Notes under the pieces: model-generated
Database searches by the model: none
Told to the model about the DNA's origin: nothing
Seen by the model: only the letters and a program-made list of their open reading frames with translations
Translations under genes and position numbers: made by a program
DNA from: Quatrionicoccus australiensis
Lineage (GTDB): Bacteria > Pseudomonadota > Gammaproteobacteria > Burkholderiales > Rhodocyclaceae
DNA: 64,000 nucleotides
Reading direction: 5' to 3'
NCBI RefSeq assembly: GCF_020510425.1
Contig: NZ_JAHBAH010000001.1
Location: 3,019,001 to 3,083,000 of the forward strand
Part shown: piece after piece, positions 48,311 to 56,979 of the stretch
Layout: each line of letters begins with the position of its first letter
Position numbering within the stretch: position 1 is the stretch's first letter

Positions 48311-48327
48311 GGGTCTGCCGGTGTGGG

Positions 48328-48981
48328 TCAGTCGTTTCGGCTGGCAGTACGCAGGCTGGCAAACAATGCCTGGGCTTCGCCTGCATCACCATAGGCCAAC
48401 TGCAGCAGGAGCTGGACTGCTCCGGGAATTTCTCCGCCGCTCTCGTAGCGGGAACCCGATGAGCGGGTAATGCCGAGCTGGCCCCAGAACGCTTCCTGGC
48501 TCAGGCCGGCCTTCCGGCGCAGCGTGCCTATTTGCTTTGCCGAAAATTGTGGCTGGACCGGTCGGTGCGCTGCCTGATTGAAAGCCATGACGTGATTCCG
48601 GTAATCCATGTCGGAAATCAGGATGTGGTCCTTCCACCAGCTCGACAGGAGCTTCTGCAACTCCGACTTGTCCGGCATGCCGGTTTCGGCGGCGTTGAGA
48701 AACTCGTTCACATGCCTTTCGTATTCGGCATGGTCCGCTTCCTGGGTGGCCAGGCGGGGATATTTGCAGGCCCGGAGTATCGACTCTTCGGTAGCGAAAT
48801 GCTCGCGGGCGTAGGCTGAGAGGTCGGCGAGAATTTCGAAGAACTGTGTATTGGCCGTTTCGCTGTTGTCCGCCGGGCAAGTGGATAAACGGTTGCACAA
48901 GCGCATCAGTTTTTGATGCTGCGCATCCAGCGTTGGCTCACCCACGCTGTAGTTTTGATTCCAGGACAGTTTCTTCGGCAT
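48328..48981 (-). CDS. Hemerythrin fused to a C-terminal HTH domain
   Basis: The N-terminal bacteriohemerythrin domain of this 217-residue protein (about 1-135) has likely iron ligands in TLDAQHQKLM, REHFATEESIL, DHAEYERHV and WKDHILISDMDY. The C-terminal ~65 residues form an XRE-type helix-turn-helix (IGTLRRKAGLSQEAFWGQLGITRSSGSRYESGG). This is a candidate oxygen-sensing DNA-binding regulator. GGGAG lies before the ATG at 48981, and a sigma-54-like element lies 35 bp upstream. It sits next to draT in the nif region. Its targets are unknown. Confidence 0.88.
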   Translation of the reverse strand: MPKKLSWNQNYSVGEPTLDAQHQKLMRLCNRLSTCPADNSETANTQFFEILADLSAYAREHFATEESILRACKYPRLATQEADHAEYERHVNEFLNAAETGMPDKSELQKLLSSWWKDHILISDMDYRNHVMAFNQAAHRPVQPQFSAKQIGTLRRKAGLSQEAFWGQLGITRSSGSRYESGGEIPGAVQLLLQLAYGDAGEAQALFASLRTASRND

Positions 48982-49015
48982 GCGATTTCTCCCGAAAGTG
49001 AAAGCTTCGACCAGC

Positions 49016-49032
49016 GGCGAATTATCTGCCAC
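49016..49032 (-). promoter_or_regulatory. Possible sigma-54 promoter of the hemerythrin-HTH gene
   Basis: The minus strand reads GTGGCAGATAATTCGCC, with GG-N10-GC spacing and a good TGGCA -24 half. The -12 half is TCGC. I found no TGT-N10-ACA nearby. Confidence 0.45.
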
Positions 49033-49167
49033 ATGATGCGTCCGTGTCAGCCCGCGGGGGAAGTTTTTGCGCTCGGAAGGGGGCGGCAAGCGATCAATAC
49101 GAGCGTTTGATCGCCTGCCGACAAGAAAAAGTCGGGCATTTTGCCCATTTTCGGGCAGTCGACCGGC

Positions 49168-49650
49168 TCAGTCGAACTTGCCGTCGTCGAGGCGGCCGGG
49201 CAGGGTCGGGTCGATCTGCTTGAAGCTGTAGATGCGGCGTCCCTTGTGATCCTTGAGGAAGTCGTCGGCATCGGCCCGGTTGGCGAGCGGCACGAACTCG
49301 TGGCCCATCGGGCCGAGGACGTCGGAGCCGGCGACGAACAGCGCCTGGCGTGCATCCATCCGTTCCAGGTTGTAGAAATCGGTAACCCAGATGCCGGCGA
49401 TGTCTTCCTTGTGGTGGCCCGGCGCGTATTTCTTCAGGTCGTGCAGGAACTTGAACAGGTCCTTGGCGCCGTCGAAGAAATGGCTGTGGCCATCCTTCCA
49501 GGTGACGACGGCGACCCAGTTCGGGTACTTCGAGACGATCATGCCGCACACCGGGCAGAGGTCTTTGGCGCCCGGCTTGGGCACGCTCTGGGCGAGCGCA
49601 AGGCTTACCCAGAGGCTCAGGCAGAGGCCGAGAAAGGCGCGGCGCAGCAT
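49168..49650 (-). CDS. NosL-like copper-binding protein
   Basis: This 160-residue protein has a signal peptide (MLRRAFLGLCLSLWVSLALA) and the NosL signature LCPVCGMIVSKYP (C-x2-C-G-M). It continues with THE HFFDGAKDLFKFL-type region and WVTDFYNLERMDARQALFVAGSDVLGPMG, the conserved NosL core. NosL family proteins deliver copper in the periplasm, classically to nitrous oxide reductase. Its start overlaps the stop of the upstream NosL-like gene by one base (TGATG). No nosZ lies in the window, so the recipient is unknown. Confidence 0.88.
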   Translation of the reverse strand: MLRRAFLGLCLSLWVSLALAQSVPKPGAKDLCPVCGMIVSKYPNWVAVVTWKDGHSHFFDGAKDLFKFLHDLKKYAPGHHKEDIAGIWVTDFYNLERMDARQALFVAGSDVLGPMGHEFVPLANRADADDFLKDHKGRRIYSFKQIDPTLPGRLDDGKFD

Positions 49651-50258
49651 CAGCCGTGCTTCTGCTCGGCGGCGCGGCGACGGCGTTCGGCGCGGTTCTT
49701 GCGGACCATGTTGGCATCGGCGGCCATGTCGAGATAAGACTCGCGCAGCGCGTCGTCGAACTTGGCCAGCGTGCCGCCGTGCTTGGCCTGGAATTCCCTG
49801 GCGACATCGGCGCTGGCGAAGGAATGCTTGCTGCGCTTGGTCATGGCGTGCTTGAGGTCGGCGCCGATCAGGTAGGTCAGCTGATCGACCGGCAGCAACG
49901 GCCGCGGCTCGACGGTCGACGCGTAATCCGGGCCATAAATCACTTTCGGTTCGCGGTCGATGTTGAGGCCGAGGCTCAACGACAGGCAGTGAATCGAGCA
50001 GACGCCGTCGGCCAGGTCGTCGGAATACTGGACGAGCATGCGGGTGCGGTTGTGTTCCTTGCGATCCATGCCGCAGTAAGGGCATTTGGCGTATTTCCCC
50101 AGTTCGTTGTCGAGCGGCTTGGCATCGGCGGCCGTCTTCGGAGTGAACTGGTTCGGCGTGCCGTCGGTGCTGCAGGCCGTTTCGGCAGCGGCGGCGCCGG
50201 CAGAAACGGTAGCGAGACCGGCCAGGGCGGAAATTTTCAGAAGATCGCGGCGATTCAT
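49650..50258 (-). CDS. Tat-exported NosL-like protein
   Basis: This 202-residue protein begins MNRRDLLKISALAGLATVSA, a twin-arginine-type signal ending AAA-AET. The metal site reads YAKCPYCGMDRKEHN, and a second cysteine pair is present (VCSIHCLSLSL). YGPDYAST and TYLIGADLKHAMT align with the gene at 54799. The family resemblance to NosL lies in the C-x2-C-G-M motif. GGGAG lies before the ATG at 50258. It is followed by the canonical NosL-like gene and is divergent from the ECF sigma gene. Confidence 0.83.
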   Translation of the reverse strand: MNRRDLLKISALAGLATVSAGAAAAETACSTDGTPNQFTPKTAADAKPLDNELGKYAKCPYCGMDRKEHNRTRMLVQYSDDLADGVCSIHCLSLSLGLNIDREPKVIYGPDYASTVEPRPLLPVDQLTYLIGADLKHAMTKRSKHSFASADVAREFQAKHGGTLAKFDDALRESYLDMAADANMVRKNRAERRRRAAEQKHG

Positions 50259-50511
50259 TGTTGTGCTCCCTCGGTTCGACAAACGGAGCGGCTATGTTAG
50301 CGGCTGGTTATGGAGTGGCTGTGCGGCATATTGTCGCAGTCAGCCGAGCAGTTTGCGCATGACCAGGGCGTAGTCGATGCCCTGCCAACTGCCAACTGCC
50401 GGGCCATGCCCGGCCGGCCGCGGTGCGGCGATATGTCGCGGGGGCGAGCGCGCGGCGCCACCTAAAATCGCGGCTTCCGGATTTCGAGCCTTTCAGTTTC
50501 CTGCGTACGCC

Positions 50512-51009
50512 ATGCCCAGCGCGATTGCCTCCCTGTACATCGATCACATTGGAGAAATCCGCCGCTTCCTGACCCGGCGTCTGTCCTGTGTCGAGGTGGC
50601 GACCGAACTGGCGCAGGAAGTCTTCGTCCGCTACCTGCTCGCCGCGCCGCAGCGTCCCGTCGACAACCCGCGCGCCTTCCTGTTTCGCATCGCCGGCAAC
50701 CTGGCGATCGACCATGGCCGCGCCAACCCGTTGTCGGCGGCGCATTGGGTCGACATCGAAGAGTGCGCCGATCTGGTTTCCGATTACCCGTCGCCGGAGC
50801 GTTTCGCCATCGCCCGCCAGGAAGTCGAGCGCCTGCGCCGCGCCATCGACGCCCTGCCGCCCAAATGCCGCGCAGTCTTCATCCGCCACAAATTCGATGG
50901 CGTGCCGCAGGCGAGGCTGGCGCAGGAATACCGGGTCACGCTCAATGCCATCGAGAAACATCTGGTCCGGGCGCTGATTTCGTTGCGTCTGCAGGTCATG
51001 CCGGCATGA
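50512..51009 (+). CDS. ECF sigma factor, FecI type
   Basis: This 165-residue protein has region 2 (IGEIRRFLTRRLSCVEVATELAQEVFVRYL, NPRAFLFRIAGNLAIDHGR) and region 4 (RRAIDALPPKCRAVFIRHKFDGVPQARLAQEYRVTLNAIEKHLVRAL), like FecI-group iron or metal-starvation sigma factors. Its stop overlaps the FecR-type gene start (ATGA), and a TonB receptor follows: the standard cell-surface signalling trio. An earlier ATG at 50377 would add unrelated residues. No strong Shine-Dalgarno was seen. Confidence 0.92.
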   Translation: MPSAIASLYIDHIGEIRRFLTRRLSCVEVATELAQEVFVRYLLAAPQRPVDNPRAFLFRIAGNLAIDHGRANPLSAAHWVDIEECADLVSDYPSPERFAIARQEVERLRRAIDALPPKCRAVFIRHKFDGVPQARLAQEYRVTLNAIEKHLVRALISLRLQVMPA

Positions 51010-51935
51010 GGCCGACGCCGGAAAGCAACGAGCCGGCCGGGCACGGCGCGGCCGAACGTCTGGCCGAAGAGGCGGCGACCTGGTTCCTGCGGATGCGTTC
51101 GCCAGCGGTAGACGCGCACGCAGAGCAACATTTCCGGCGCTGGTTGGGGGCTTCCGAGTCACATCGGCGCGAATACGGCAATTTCGAGAAACTCTGGGGG
51201 GCGCTCGACAGCGTCGCCCGGCCGCGGCCGCGCCAGAAGCGGCGGACCGGCGGCGCGCTGGCCATCGTCGCCGCGCTCGCCCTGGGGATGATTTACCATG
51301 CCCAGACGGTGGACCGCCCGGAAAGCAGCAAAATCGGTGAGGTCCGGCATCTGATGCTGGAAGACGGTTCGCAGGTCGAACTCGATGCGGCCAGCGAACT
51401 GCGCGTCGAGTACACGCCCTGGCGGCGGCACATCGAACTCGTGCGCGGCCAGGCGCTGTTCAAGGTCGCACCCGGCTGGCGGCCGTTCGAAGTGCAGGCC
51501 GCCGGCGGCAGCCTGCGCGACATCGGCACCACCTTCAATGTGCTGCAGGACGAAGGCAAGGTCAGCGTCGCGGTCGCCGAAGGCGCGGTCGAGATCAGCC
51601 TGGCCGACGGCCGCCAGCGGCAACTGCATGGCGGTGAACAAGCCAGCTACCAGGCCGGGGAAATCGCCGCCAGTCGCGTCGTCAATCCCTTGAATGTCGG
51701 TGTCTGGCAGCAGGAGCGCTGGATTTTCGAAGACGCTTCGCTCGGCGAAGTCGTGCGCCAGATCAACCGCCAGCATGCGCGTCCGCTCTGCCTGGCCGGG
51801 GCCGGCCTGGAGAACTACCGGGTCAGCGGCGTCTTCGACCGCAGCGACCGGGCCGGCCTGCTCAAGGCCCTGACCGTCCTGCTGCCGCTGCGGATCGAGG
51901 AAAAGGCCGAAGCAACGCAATTGCGCCGGCGCTGA
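51006..51935 (+). CDS. FecR-type anti-sigma/transmembrane sensor
   Basis: This 309-residue protein has an N-terminal cytoplasmic anti-sigma region (EEAATWFLRMRSP, FRRWLGASESHRREYGNFEKLW), a single membrane segment (GALAIVAALALGMIYHA, about 85-101) and the periplasmic FecR domain (LEDGSQVELDAASELRVEY, FKVAPGWRPFEVQAAGGSLRDIGTTFNV). A C-terminal STN-interacting part ends with VSGVFDRSDRAGLLKAL. It would hold the sigma factor until the loaded TonB receptor signals through its STN domain. Confidence 0.93.
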   Translation: MRPTPESNEPAGHGAAERLAEEAATWFLRMRSPAVDAHAEQHFRRWLGASESHRREYGNFEKLWGALDSVARPRPRQKRRTGGALAIVAALALGMIYHAQTVDRPESSKIGEVRHLMLEDGSQVELDAASELRVEYTPWRRHIELVRGQALFKVAPGWRPFEVQAAGGSLRDIGTTFNVLQDEGKVSVAVAEGAVEISLADGRQRQLHGGEQASYQAGEIAASRVVNPLNVGVWQQERWIFEDASLGEVVRQINRQHARPLCLAGAGLENYRVSGVFDRSDRAGLLKALTVLLPLRIEEKAEATQLRRR

Positions 51936-51992
51936 AAAATATTTGCAGATCCTTGTCAGGGTGCTGCCCCGTTTTACGTCTCAAGTCATACA

Positions 51993-52006
51993 GGACCTGC
52001 AGGTCC
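51993..52006. promoter_or_regulatory. Perfect 14-bp palindrome upstream of the TonB receptor
   Basis: GGACCTGCAGGTCC lies 31 bp before the receptor ATG, in the only intergenic gap of the operon. It could be an operator or an mRNA hairpin; nothing more can be said. Confidence 0.4.
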
Positions 52007-52037
52007 GCTTGAAAACAACGTAACAGGGGTTCCAGAC

Positions 52038-54761
52038 ATGCACAAACCACTACGCCTGGCGCTGCTCGTCGCCGCCATCCATTCCGGCGGCGTTCTCGCC
52101 CAGGCCAAGACACTCGACATTCCCGCCCAGCCGCTGGCCGGCGCGCTGACCGCGCTGGCCAGCCAGAGCGGCATCCAGTTGCTGTTCAACGCCGACGAAC
52201 TCAAAGGCGCCCGCGCTCCGGCCCTGCACGGCAATCTTTCACCCGAAGCGGCCTTGCGCCAGTTGCTCGACGGCAGCGGCTTCGGCTTTGCCAGTACGGG
52301 CAAGGGGACGTTCGTGGTGCAGAAAAAACCATCGGCCTCCGGGGAAAGGGAGTTGCCGGAGGTGTTGGTAACGGCAGCTGCGATGCCGCTTTCCGCCGGA
52401 GAGGAACACCTTGATCGGCGGGTCATCGAGGCCCTGCCGCGGGGCAACGGCGACATGACCAGTTTGCTCAAAATCCATCCGAACGTGCAGTTCGACTCCA
52501 AGGTGCTTCAGTCGGCCAAGGGCGGTGAAATTGCGCCGGCCGATATCAGCATCAACGGAGCCAAGTTTTACCAGAACTCCTACATGCTGGATGGCATGGG
52601 GATCAGCAATCACCTCGATCCGGCGACGAAGACCGAGAATATGCCGCACATGCTCTCGGGCAGCGCCTTCGGCATGAATATCGACTCCAGTCTGGTGTGT
52701 GACATCGTGGTGCGTGATGCCAACGTGGCGGTCGAATTCGGTGGCTTTACCGGCGGCGTGGTCGAAGCAAAAACCTGTGAGCCGAAGCGGGCTTTCGGCG
52801 GTCAGTTGTCGTACCAGACGACCCGTTCTTCGTGGATGCATGCGTATGTCGACGAGCGTTACAAGGATGCCTACCAGAACTCCAGCGACAGCTTTCTCGG
52901 GCAACCCAAGTTCACCAAGCAAAGCTGGCGCCTTGCACTGGAAGGCAAACCGACCGAGAACAGCGGCCTGATCGGCAGCTTCGTCCAGACCGAGTCGAGC
53001 ATCCCCCTGCAGAGCTACCAGGGAGGCGGCGTCGCCAGTCCGCAGAACAATCTGACCGAAACCCGCAAGCTGGAAAATTTCTTCGTCCGCGGTTTCTGGC
53101 ATCCGGTCAGCGATATTGATCTGGATATGTCCGTTACCTTCGCGCCGGGCGAAGACCGGCGCTACATGAATACCTGGCAGAACTCGGGCTGGACCAACCG
53201 GAGCGGCGGCATGGGGGCCAATCTCGGCATGGTCTGGCGGCTCGACAAGGGAACGCTGACCCAGCGCGTTTCCTGGACCGAAGTCGAAGGCTCGCGCGGC
53301 AACGAGGATGCGGCATCGTCAAAGTGGTGGTACGCCTCGCCGGAGAAAAATTGGGCCGCAGCCGGATCGAATGCCGTCGAAGGTGGCCGCGGGCCGCAAA
53401 ACCAGAAGGAGCGTACCGCAACCTATCTCGGCAAGTTCGACTGGAATGCACTGCAACTGGGCGATTTCCGGCACCAGTTCCAGGCGGGCCTCGAACTCTC
53501 GAAAACCGAAGCCTATTACGAGCGGGAAAGCAGCTTTTCCTATTACGAAAAACCCAAGGACACTAATTCGTGCATCGGCCCCGACGGAGTCGCCGATTTC
53601 ACGACCTGTTCGTTGTCGGCGCCTTACAACCAGCCGACCTGGGGCGGACAATTCCTGTCGCAACGCGCGACCTACCGCGCCGGGCGGATCGAGGCGGAAG
53701 GCTATCGCCGGGCGCTTTTCATGCAGGACGAGATTCTGCAGGGCGATCTGCGTTTGCGCCTGGGGCTGCGCTACCAGAACGACGACTTGTCCACCAAGTC
53801 CGGCCTGGCGCCGCGCCTGGCTGCATTCTGGGACGTCTTCGGCGACAAGCGCACGCAGTTCGAGGCCGGCCTGAATCGCTATTACAGCTATCCGCTGTTT
53901 GCCTATCAGCTGACCGCCGGCCGGCGTGGCCTGCTGTATTACGAAACCCGGGCCAGCATGGCCTCGCCTTGGGTATATAGCAGCAATGTCTTTGACCGGG
54001 ATCGCGCCCGTCCCCTCGAAAATCCCTATGACGATGAAGCGATGCTTTCCCTGCGTCAGCAATGGGGCGGCTTCTCGTGGACGGCGAAATGGGTGAACCG
54101 CAAGGGGCGCAAGCAGGTTGCAACGCAGACCGTGACCGATCCGGGCGGTTCGGGCAACCTGCTCTACTACTTCAGCAACGACGGGAAGAGCGATGCCGAT
54201 ATCCTGTCGCTGACCGCCACCAATACGAGGCCCTGGAAGCTGGCAGGCACCAGTACGGAGGCGATGCTCGTGCTCGACCGGACGCAAGTCACGGCATCGC
54301 ACATGAGCTATGGCGAGACCCTGGACAGCAACGGCCTGGCCCGGATGATCCGCTACAACGGCACGGTCATGCCCTGGTCGGAAAAGCCGGTCGACAACTA
54401 CATCCGCCCTTGGACGGCGCGGCTGTTGCTGAATACCGAAATTCCGGCGGCGCGTATCAAGATCGGCAACTTCCTGCGCTATCGCGCGGGTTACGACCAG
54501 GTCGTCTCGGTCGGTAGCTACAGCTATAACGGCGTGAATATCACCGATTACGCCAAGCGCCATTTCGGCGGCGCTATGGTCTGGGACTTGAGCGCCACTT
54601 GGTCGATCCCGACCGGGATCGCCAAGCAGGAAGCCTATACCACGGTGTCGATCAACAACGTGCTGGACCGGAAGGTCGCGATGTACGACAACGGGTCCAG
54701 CCTGGGCGGGCTTTACGAATACGGCCGTCAGTTCTGGCTGGAGTTGGGTTATCGCTTTTGA
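52038..54761 (+). CDS. TonB-dependent receptor with N-terminal signalling (STN) domain
   Basis: This 907-residue outer-membrane protein has a signal peptide (MHKPLRLALLVAAIHSGGVLA), an STN domain (about 25-95; LDIPAQPLAGALTALASQSG, LLFNADELKG), a plug (about 105-260; ADISINGAKFYQNSYMLDGMG) and a 22-strand-type barrel ending in FWLELGYRF. The STN domain marks it as a transducer for the FecI/FecR pair upstream. The substrate is not shown; the adjacent NosL-like genes make copper, or a copper or iron chelate, a reasonable guess. Confidence 0.93.
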   Translation: MHKPLRLALLVAAIHSGGVLAQAKTLDIPAQPLAGALTALASQSGIQLLFNADELKGARAPALHGNLSPEAALRQLLDGSGFGFASTGKGTFVVQKKPSASGERELPEVLVTAAAMPLSAGEEHLDRRVIEALPRGNGDMTSLLKIHPNVQFDSKVLQSAKGGEIAPADISINGAKFYQNSYMLDGMGISNHLDPATKTENMPHMLSGSAFGMNIDSSLVCDIVVRDANVAVEFGGFTGGVVEAKTCEPKRAFGGQLSYQTTRSSWMHAYVDERYKDAYQNSSDSFLGQPKFTKQSWRLALEGKPTENSGLIGSFVQTESSIPLQSYQGGGVASPQNNLTETRKLENFFVRGFWHPVSDIDLDMSVTFAPGEDRRYMNTWQNSGWTNRSGGMGANLGMVWRLDKGTLTQRVSWTEVEGSRGNEDAASSKWWYASPEKNWAAAGSNAVEGGRGPQNQKERTATYLGKFDWNALQLGDFRHQFQAGLELSKTEAYYERESSFSYYEKPKDTNSCIGPDGVADFTTCSLSAPYNQPTWGGQFLSQRATYRAGRIEAEGYRRALFMQDEILQGDLRLRLGLRYQNDDLSTKSGLAPRLAAFWDVFGDKRTQFEAGLNRYYSYPLFAYQLTAGRRGLLYYETRASMASPWVYSSNVFDRDRARPLENPYDDEAMLSLRQQWGGFSWTAKWVNRKGRKQVATQTVTDPGGSGNLLYYFSNDGKSDADILSLTATNTRPWKLAGTSTEAMLVLDRTQVTASHMSYGETLDSNGLARMIRYNGTVMPWSEKPVDNYIRPWTARLLLNTEIPAARIKIGNFLRYRAGYDQVVSVGSYSYNGVNITDYAKRHFGGAMVWDLSATWSIPTGIAKQEAYTTVSINNVLDRKVAMYDNGSSLGGLYEYGRQFWLELGYRF

Positions 54762-54798
54762 TTGGCTTATTGCGTCTAGAGCGCCGGAGGGAATTTCA

Positions 54799-55350
54799 AT
54801 GAAAAGAAGAGATGTATTGCTGGGGGCGCTGCTCCTGGCCGGTGGCAGCAAGGCGATGGCCGAGACGGTCGGGGCGGCCGGCGACCCGGAGCCGCTGGTC
54901 GACGAACTGGAAAAATACCCGCGCTGCGTGATCTGCAACATGGACCGCCGCAAGTTCCATTACGCGCGCCATCTGCTGCATTACGGCGATGCTACGGCGC
55001 AGGGCACCTGCTCCGTGCATTGCGCCGCCGAGTGCATGCTGCGCGAGCGGCGGCGCGGCTTTCGGACGATTTATGCGCCCGATTACGCGTCGACCGCCGA
55101 GCCGAAGGCGCTGGTCGAGGCGGCGTCGGCGACCTACCTGATCGGCAGCGATTTGCGCGGCGTGATGACCCCGGTCAGCAAGGTTGCCTTCGCCAGCCGC
55201 GCAGCGGCGCTGCAGGCGCAGCAGACCTACGGCGGCGAGATTGGCAGCTTCGCGACGGCGATCGCCGCGTCCTTCGACGAGACGGCGAACAGCCTGGTCC
55301 GGCGCTACGCCAACGACCGCGAACGCCTGCTGCGCAAGGGCGGTAGCTGA
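54799..55350 (+). CDS. NosL-like protein linked to the TonB receptor
   Basis: This 183-residue protein begins MKRRDVLLGALLLAGG, an RR-type export signal. The metal motif is altered to YPRCVICNMDRRKFH (C-x2-C-N-M) and is joined by a cysteine-rich segment (GTCSVHCAAECML). YAPDYASTAEP and TYLIGSDLRGVMT align with the NosL-like protein at 49650-50258, so the two are paralogues. It lies 37 bp after the TonB receptor and is probably in the same transcript, which suggests a periplasmic acceptor for the imported metal. Confidence 0.82.
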   Translation: MKRRDVLLGALLLAGGSKAMAETVGAAGDPEPLVDELEKYPRCVICNMDRRKFHYARHLLHYGDATAQGTCSVHCAAECMLRERRRGFRTIYAPDYASTAEPKALVEAASATYLIGSDLRGVMTPVSKVAFASRAAALQAQQTYGGEIGSFATAIAASFDETANSLVRRYANDRERLLRKGGS

Positions 55351-55393
55351 TCGGAAAAGAGCCGGTGGTGGCCGGTTGATTGTCGGCAACCGG

Positions 55394-55473
55394 CCGTTTC
55401 CCAGCCGTTTCCCAGCCGTTTCCCAGCCCGGCGGTCGACGCCGGGAAAATGCCGTTTTTGCAGCGTCGACCGC
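55394..55473. repeat. Triple 11-bp direct repeat and 11-bp-stem hairpin between convergent genes
   Basis: CCGTTTCCCAG is repeated three times in tandem (55394-55426). A perfect inverted repeat follows, GCGGTCGACGC / GCGTCGACCGC (55431-55441 and 55463-55473), with a 21-nt loop containing TTTTT. It lies between convergent genes and may end transcription. Confidence 0.6.
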
Positions 55474-55479
55474 TGCCGC

Positions 55480-55965
55480 TCAGGGCAAGAGGGCGGCGAG
55501 CTGGCGTTCGATGGTCGCGGCATCGGCCTCGCCGAGCAGCTTGCCGCGGACGATGCCCTGCGCGTCGACCAGGTAGGTGGCCGGCAGCCCGATCACGCCG
55601 TAACGGCGGGTGATCGCCGCCCCCGCATCGAGCAGCGCCGGGTAGCCGAGGTCGAGCTTGCGCGCGAAGGCGGCGACCGTCGCCCGGTCCTGGCCGGTGT
55701 TGATCGCGACGACCGTGAAAGCACCGGGGCGCCGCCGGTGGAGCGTGTCGATGGCGCGCAATTCGGCGGCGCAATAGCGGCACCAGTCGGCCCAGAAAGC
55801 GATCAGCAGCGGCCGCCCGCTGCCGCCGGCCGGCAGCGTGTAGGGCTGCCCGTCCGACGTCGTTGTCGAGAAGACGGGCGCGGCATCGCCGCTGTCGAGT
55901 CGGGGCAGCGTCTCGTCGCCGCAGCCGGCGAGGCAGAAAAACAGGACGGCGAGCAGCCGGCGCAT
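55480..55965 (-). CDS. TlpA-like thioredoxin lipoprotein
   Basis: This 161-residue protein has a lipoprotein signal (LAVLFFCLAGC, lipobox LAGC) and a thioredoxin fold with active site FWADWCRYCAAELRAI (C-R-Y-C) and the cis-proline region VIGLPATYLVDAQG. TlpA/ResA-like proteins keep periplasmic cysteines reduced, for example in CuA-site or cytochrome assembly. It is last in the sco-orf110-permease-ATPase-membrane protein operon, where it could reduce the Sco or NosL cysteines. Confidence 0.9.
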   Translation of the reverse strand: MRRLLAVLFFCLAGCGDETLPRLDSGDAAPVFSTTTSDGQPYTLPAGGSGRPLLIAFWADWCRYCAAELRAIDTLHRRRPGAFTVVAINTGQDRATVAAFARKLDLGYPALLDAGAAITRRYGVIGLPATYLVDAQGIVRGKLLGEADAATIERQLAALLP

Positions 55966-55966
55966 G

Positions 55967-56974
55967 TCAGTGCTCGATGAGGATCAGGTTGGACGCCAGC
56001 ACGAACCATGTGGCCAGCGCCGCGAAGAGGATGAAGCCGCCGGCGGCGACGGCGGCCAGGCGCGCCGACAGTCGCGGCAGGCTGGCCGCCAGGCTGGGTA
56101 TCCTGGCGAAGGGCTGCAAGGCGCCGGCGCCGAGGCCGGCCGCGGTGGCGACGAAGAGCGGCAGGTAGAGCGCGTAGCCCTGGTAATCGTATTCCGGCTT
56201 GAGGATGCAGAACGGGCAGTGGTGGTGCGGGTGTTCGTAGAGGTAGAGCGAGACGAAGGAGAGGATGCCGGTGATGGCCGCAACGAAGGCGCCACCGCTG
56301 GTCGCCGCCAAGACGTAACCGCTGGTCCGGCCGGGGCGTCGCCAATGGACGAGGGCGGCGGCGACCGCAGCGGTCAACATGCCATAAAACAGGAAAATGG
56401 CCGGCTGCGCCGGCAGGCCCGAGGCTTCGCCGGCGATGGTTTTCGCTTCGCCGGAAAAGAGGCTGCCGCAGCACGAAGTGATCACGTTGGCCTTGAGGCC
56501 GCGGAAATATTGCAATTCCAGCCAGAAACTGCCGGCCAGCAGCGGCAGCAGCACGAGCAGCAGGGCGTACTTGAGGCGGACCAGCGGGTAATCGCGGGCC
56601 TGGCTGTCGGCATGGTTGATGGTCAGCCACATCGCGGCCAGGAAAAAGACGCCAATCTGGCTCAGCAGCGCCGGAAAGCCGTAGCCATTGACGTTCAGCG
56701 TGCCGACCGCGCACATCGCGCCGACGAACATCACGCTCAGGCGGTCGGCGGTGAACACGAAAAGCAGCAGTGCGCCGAGCTGGGCGGCGAAGACGAAGCC
56801 GAGCAGGGTCGAGAACAGGTAGGTGCGGCGTTCCAGCGCCAGTTGCAGTTCCGAGCCGCTGCTGATGTCCCAGCGCCGGATGATTTGCACGGCAAACGGC
56901 GCGGCGGCCGCCAGCATGAGTACGGCGAGGCCGGAGGCGAGCAGCAGGGCGATGATGGCCGGCTGAAAAAGCAT
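55967..56974 (-). CDS. Polytopic membrane protein of the metal/Sco operon
   Basis: This 335-residue protein has about eight hydrophobic segments. I do not recognise a named family. Two candidate metal or redox motifs are seen: ITSCCGSLFSGE in the middle and HPHHHCPFCILKPEY between late segments; the His-rich CPFC site would suit copper. It follows the ABC ATPase by five bases and is one base ahead of the TlpA-like gene. The ATG at 56974 is chosen because the longer frame overlaps the ATPase gene. Confidence 0.78.
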   Translation of the reverse strand: MLFQPAIIALLLASGLAVLMLAAAAPFAVQIIRRWDISSGSELQLALERRTYLFSTLLGFVFAAQLGALLLFVFTADRLSVMFVGAMCAVGTLNVNGYGFPALLSQIGVFFLAAMWLTINHADSQARDYPLVRLKYALLLVLLPLLAGSFWLELQYFRGLKANVITSCCGSLFSGEAKTIAGEASGLPAQPAIFLFYGMLTAAVAAALVHWRRPGRTSGYVLAATSGGAFVAAITGILSFVSLYLYEHPHHHCPFCILKPEYDYQGYALYLPLFVATAAGLGAGALQPFARIPSLAASLPRLSARLAAVAAGGFILFAALATWFVLASNLILIEH

Positions 56975-56979
56975 GTTTT

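Noticed and set aside
49168..50085. Longer 305-codon version of the NosL-like gene
   Set aside because: The extra N-terminal part is an out-of-frame read of the upstream NosL-like gene; the signal peptide and TGATG coupling place the start at 49650.
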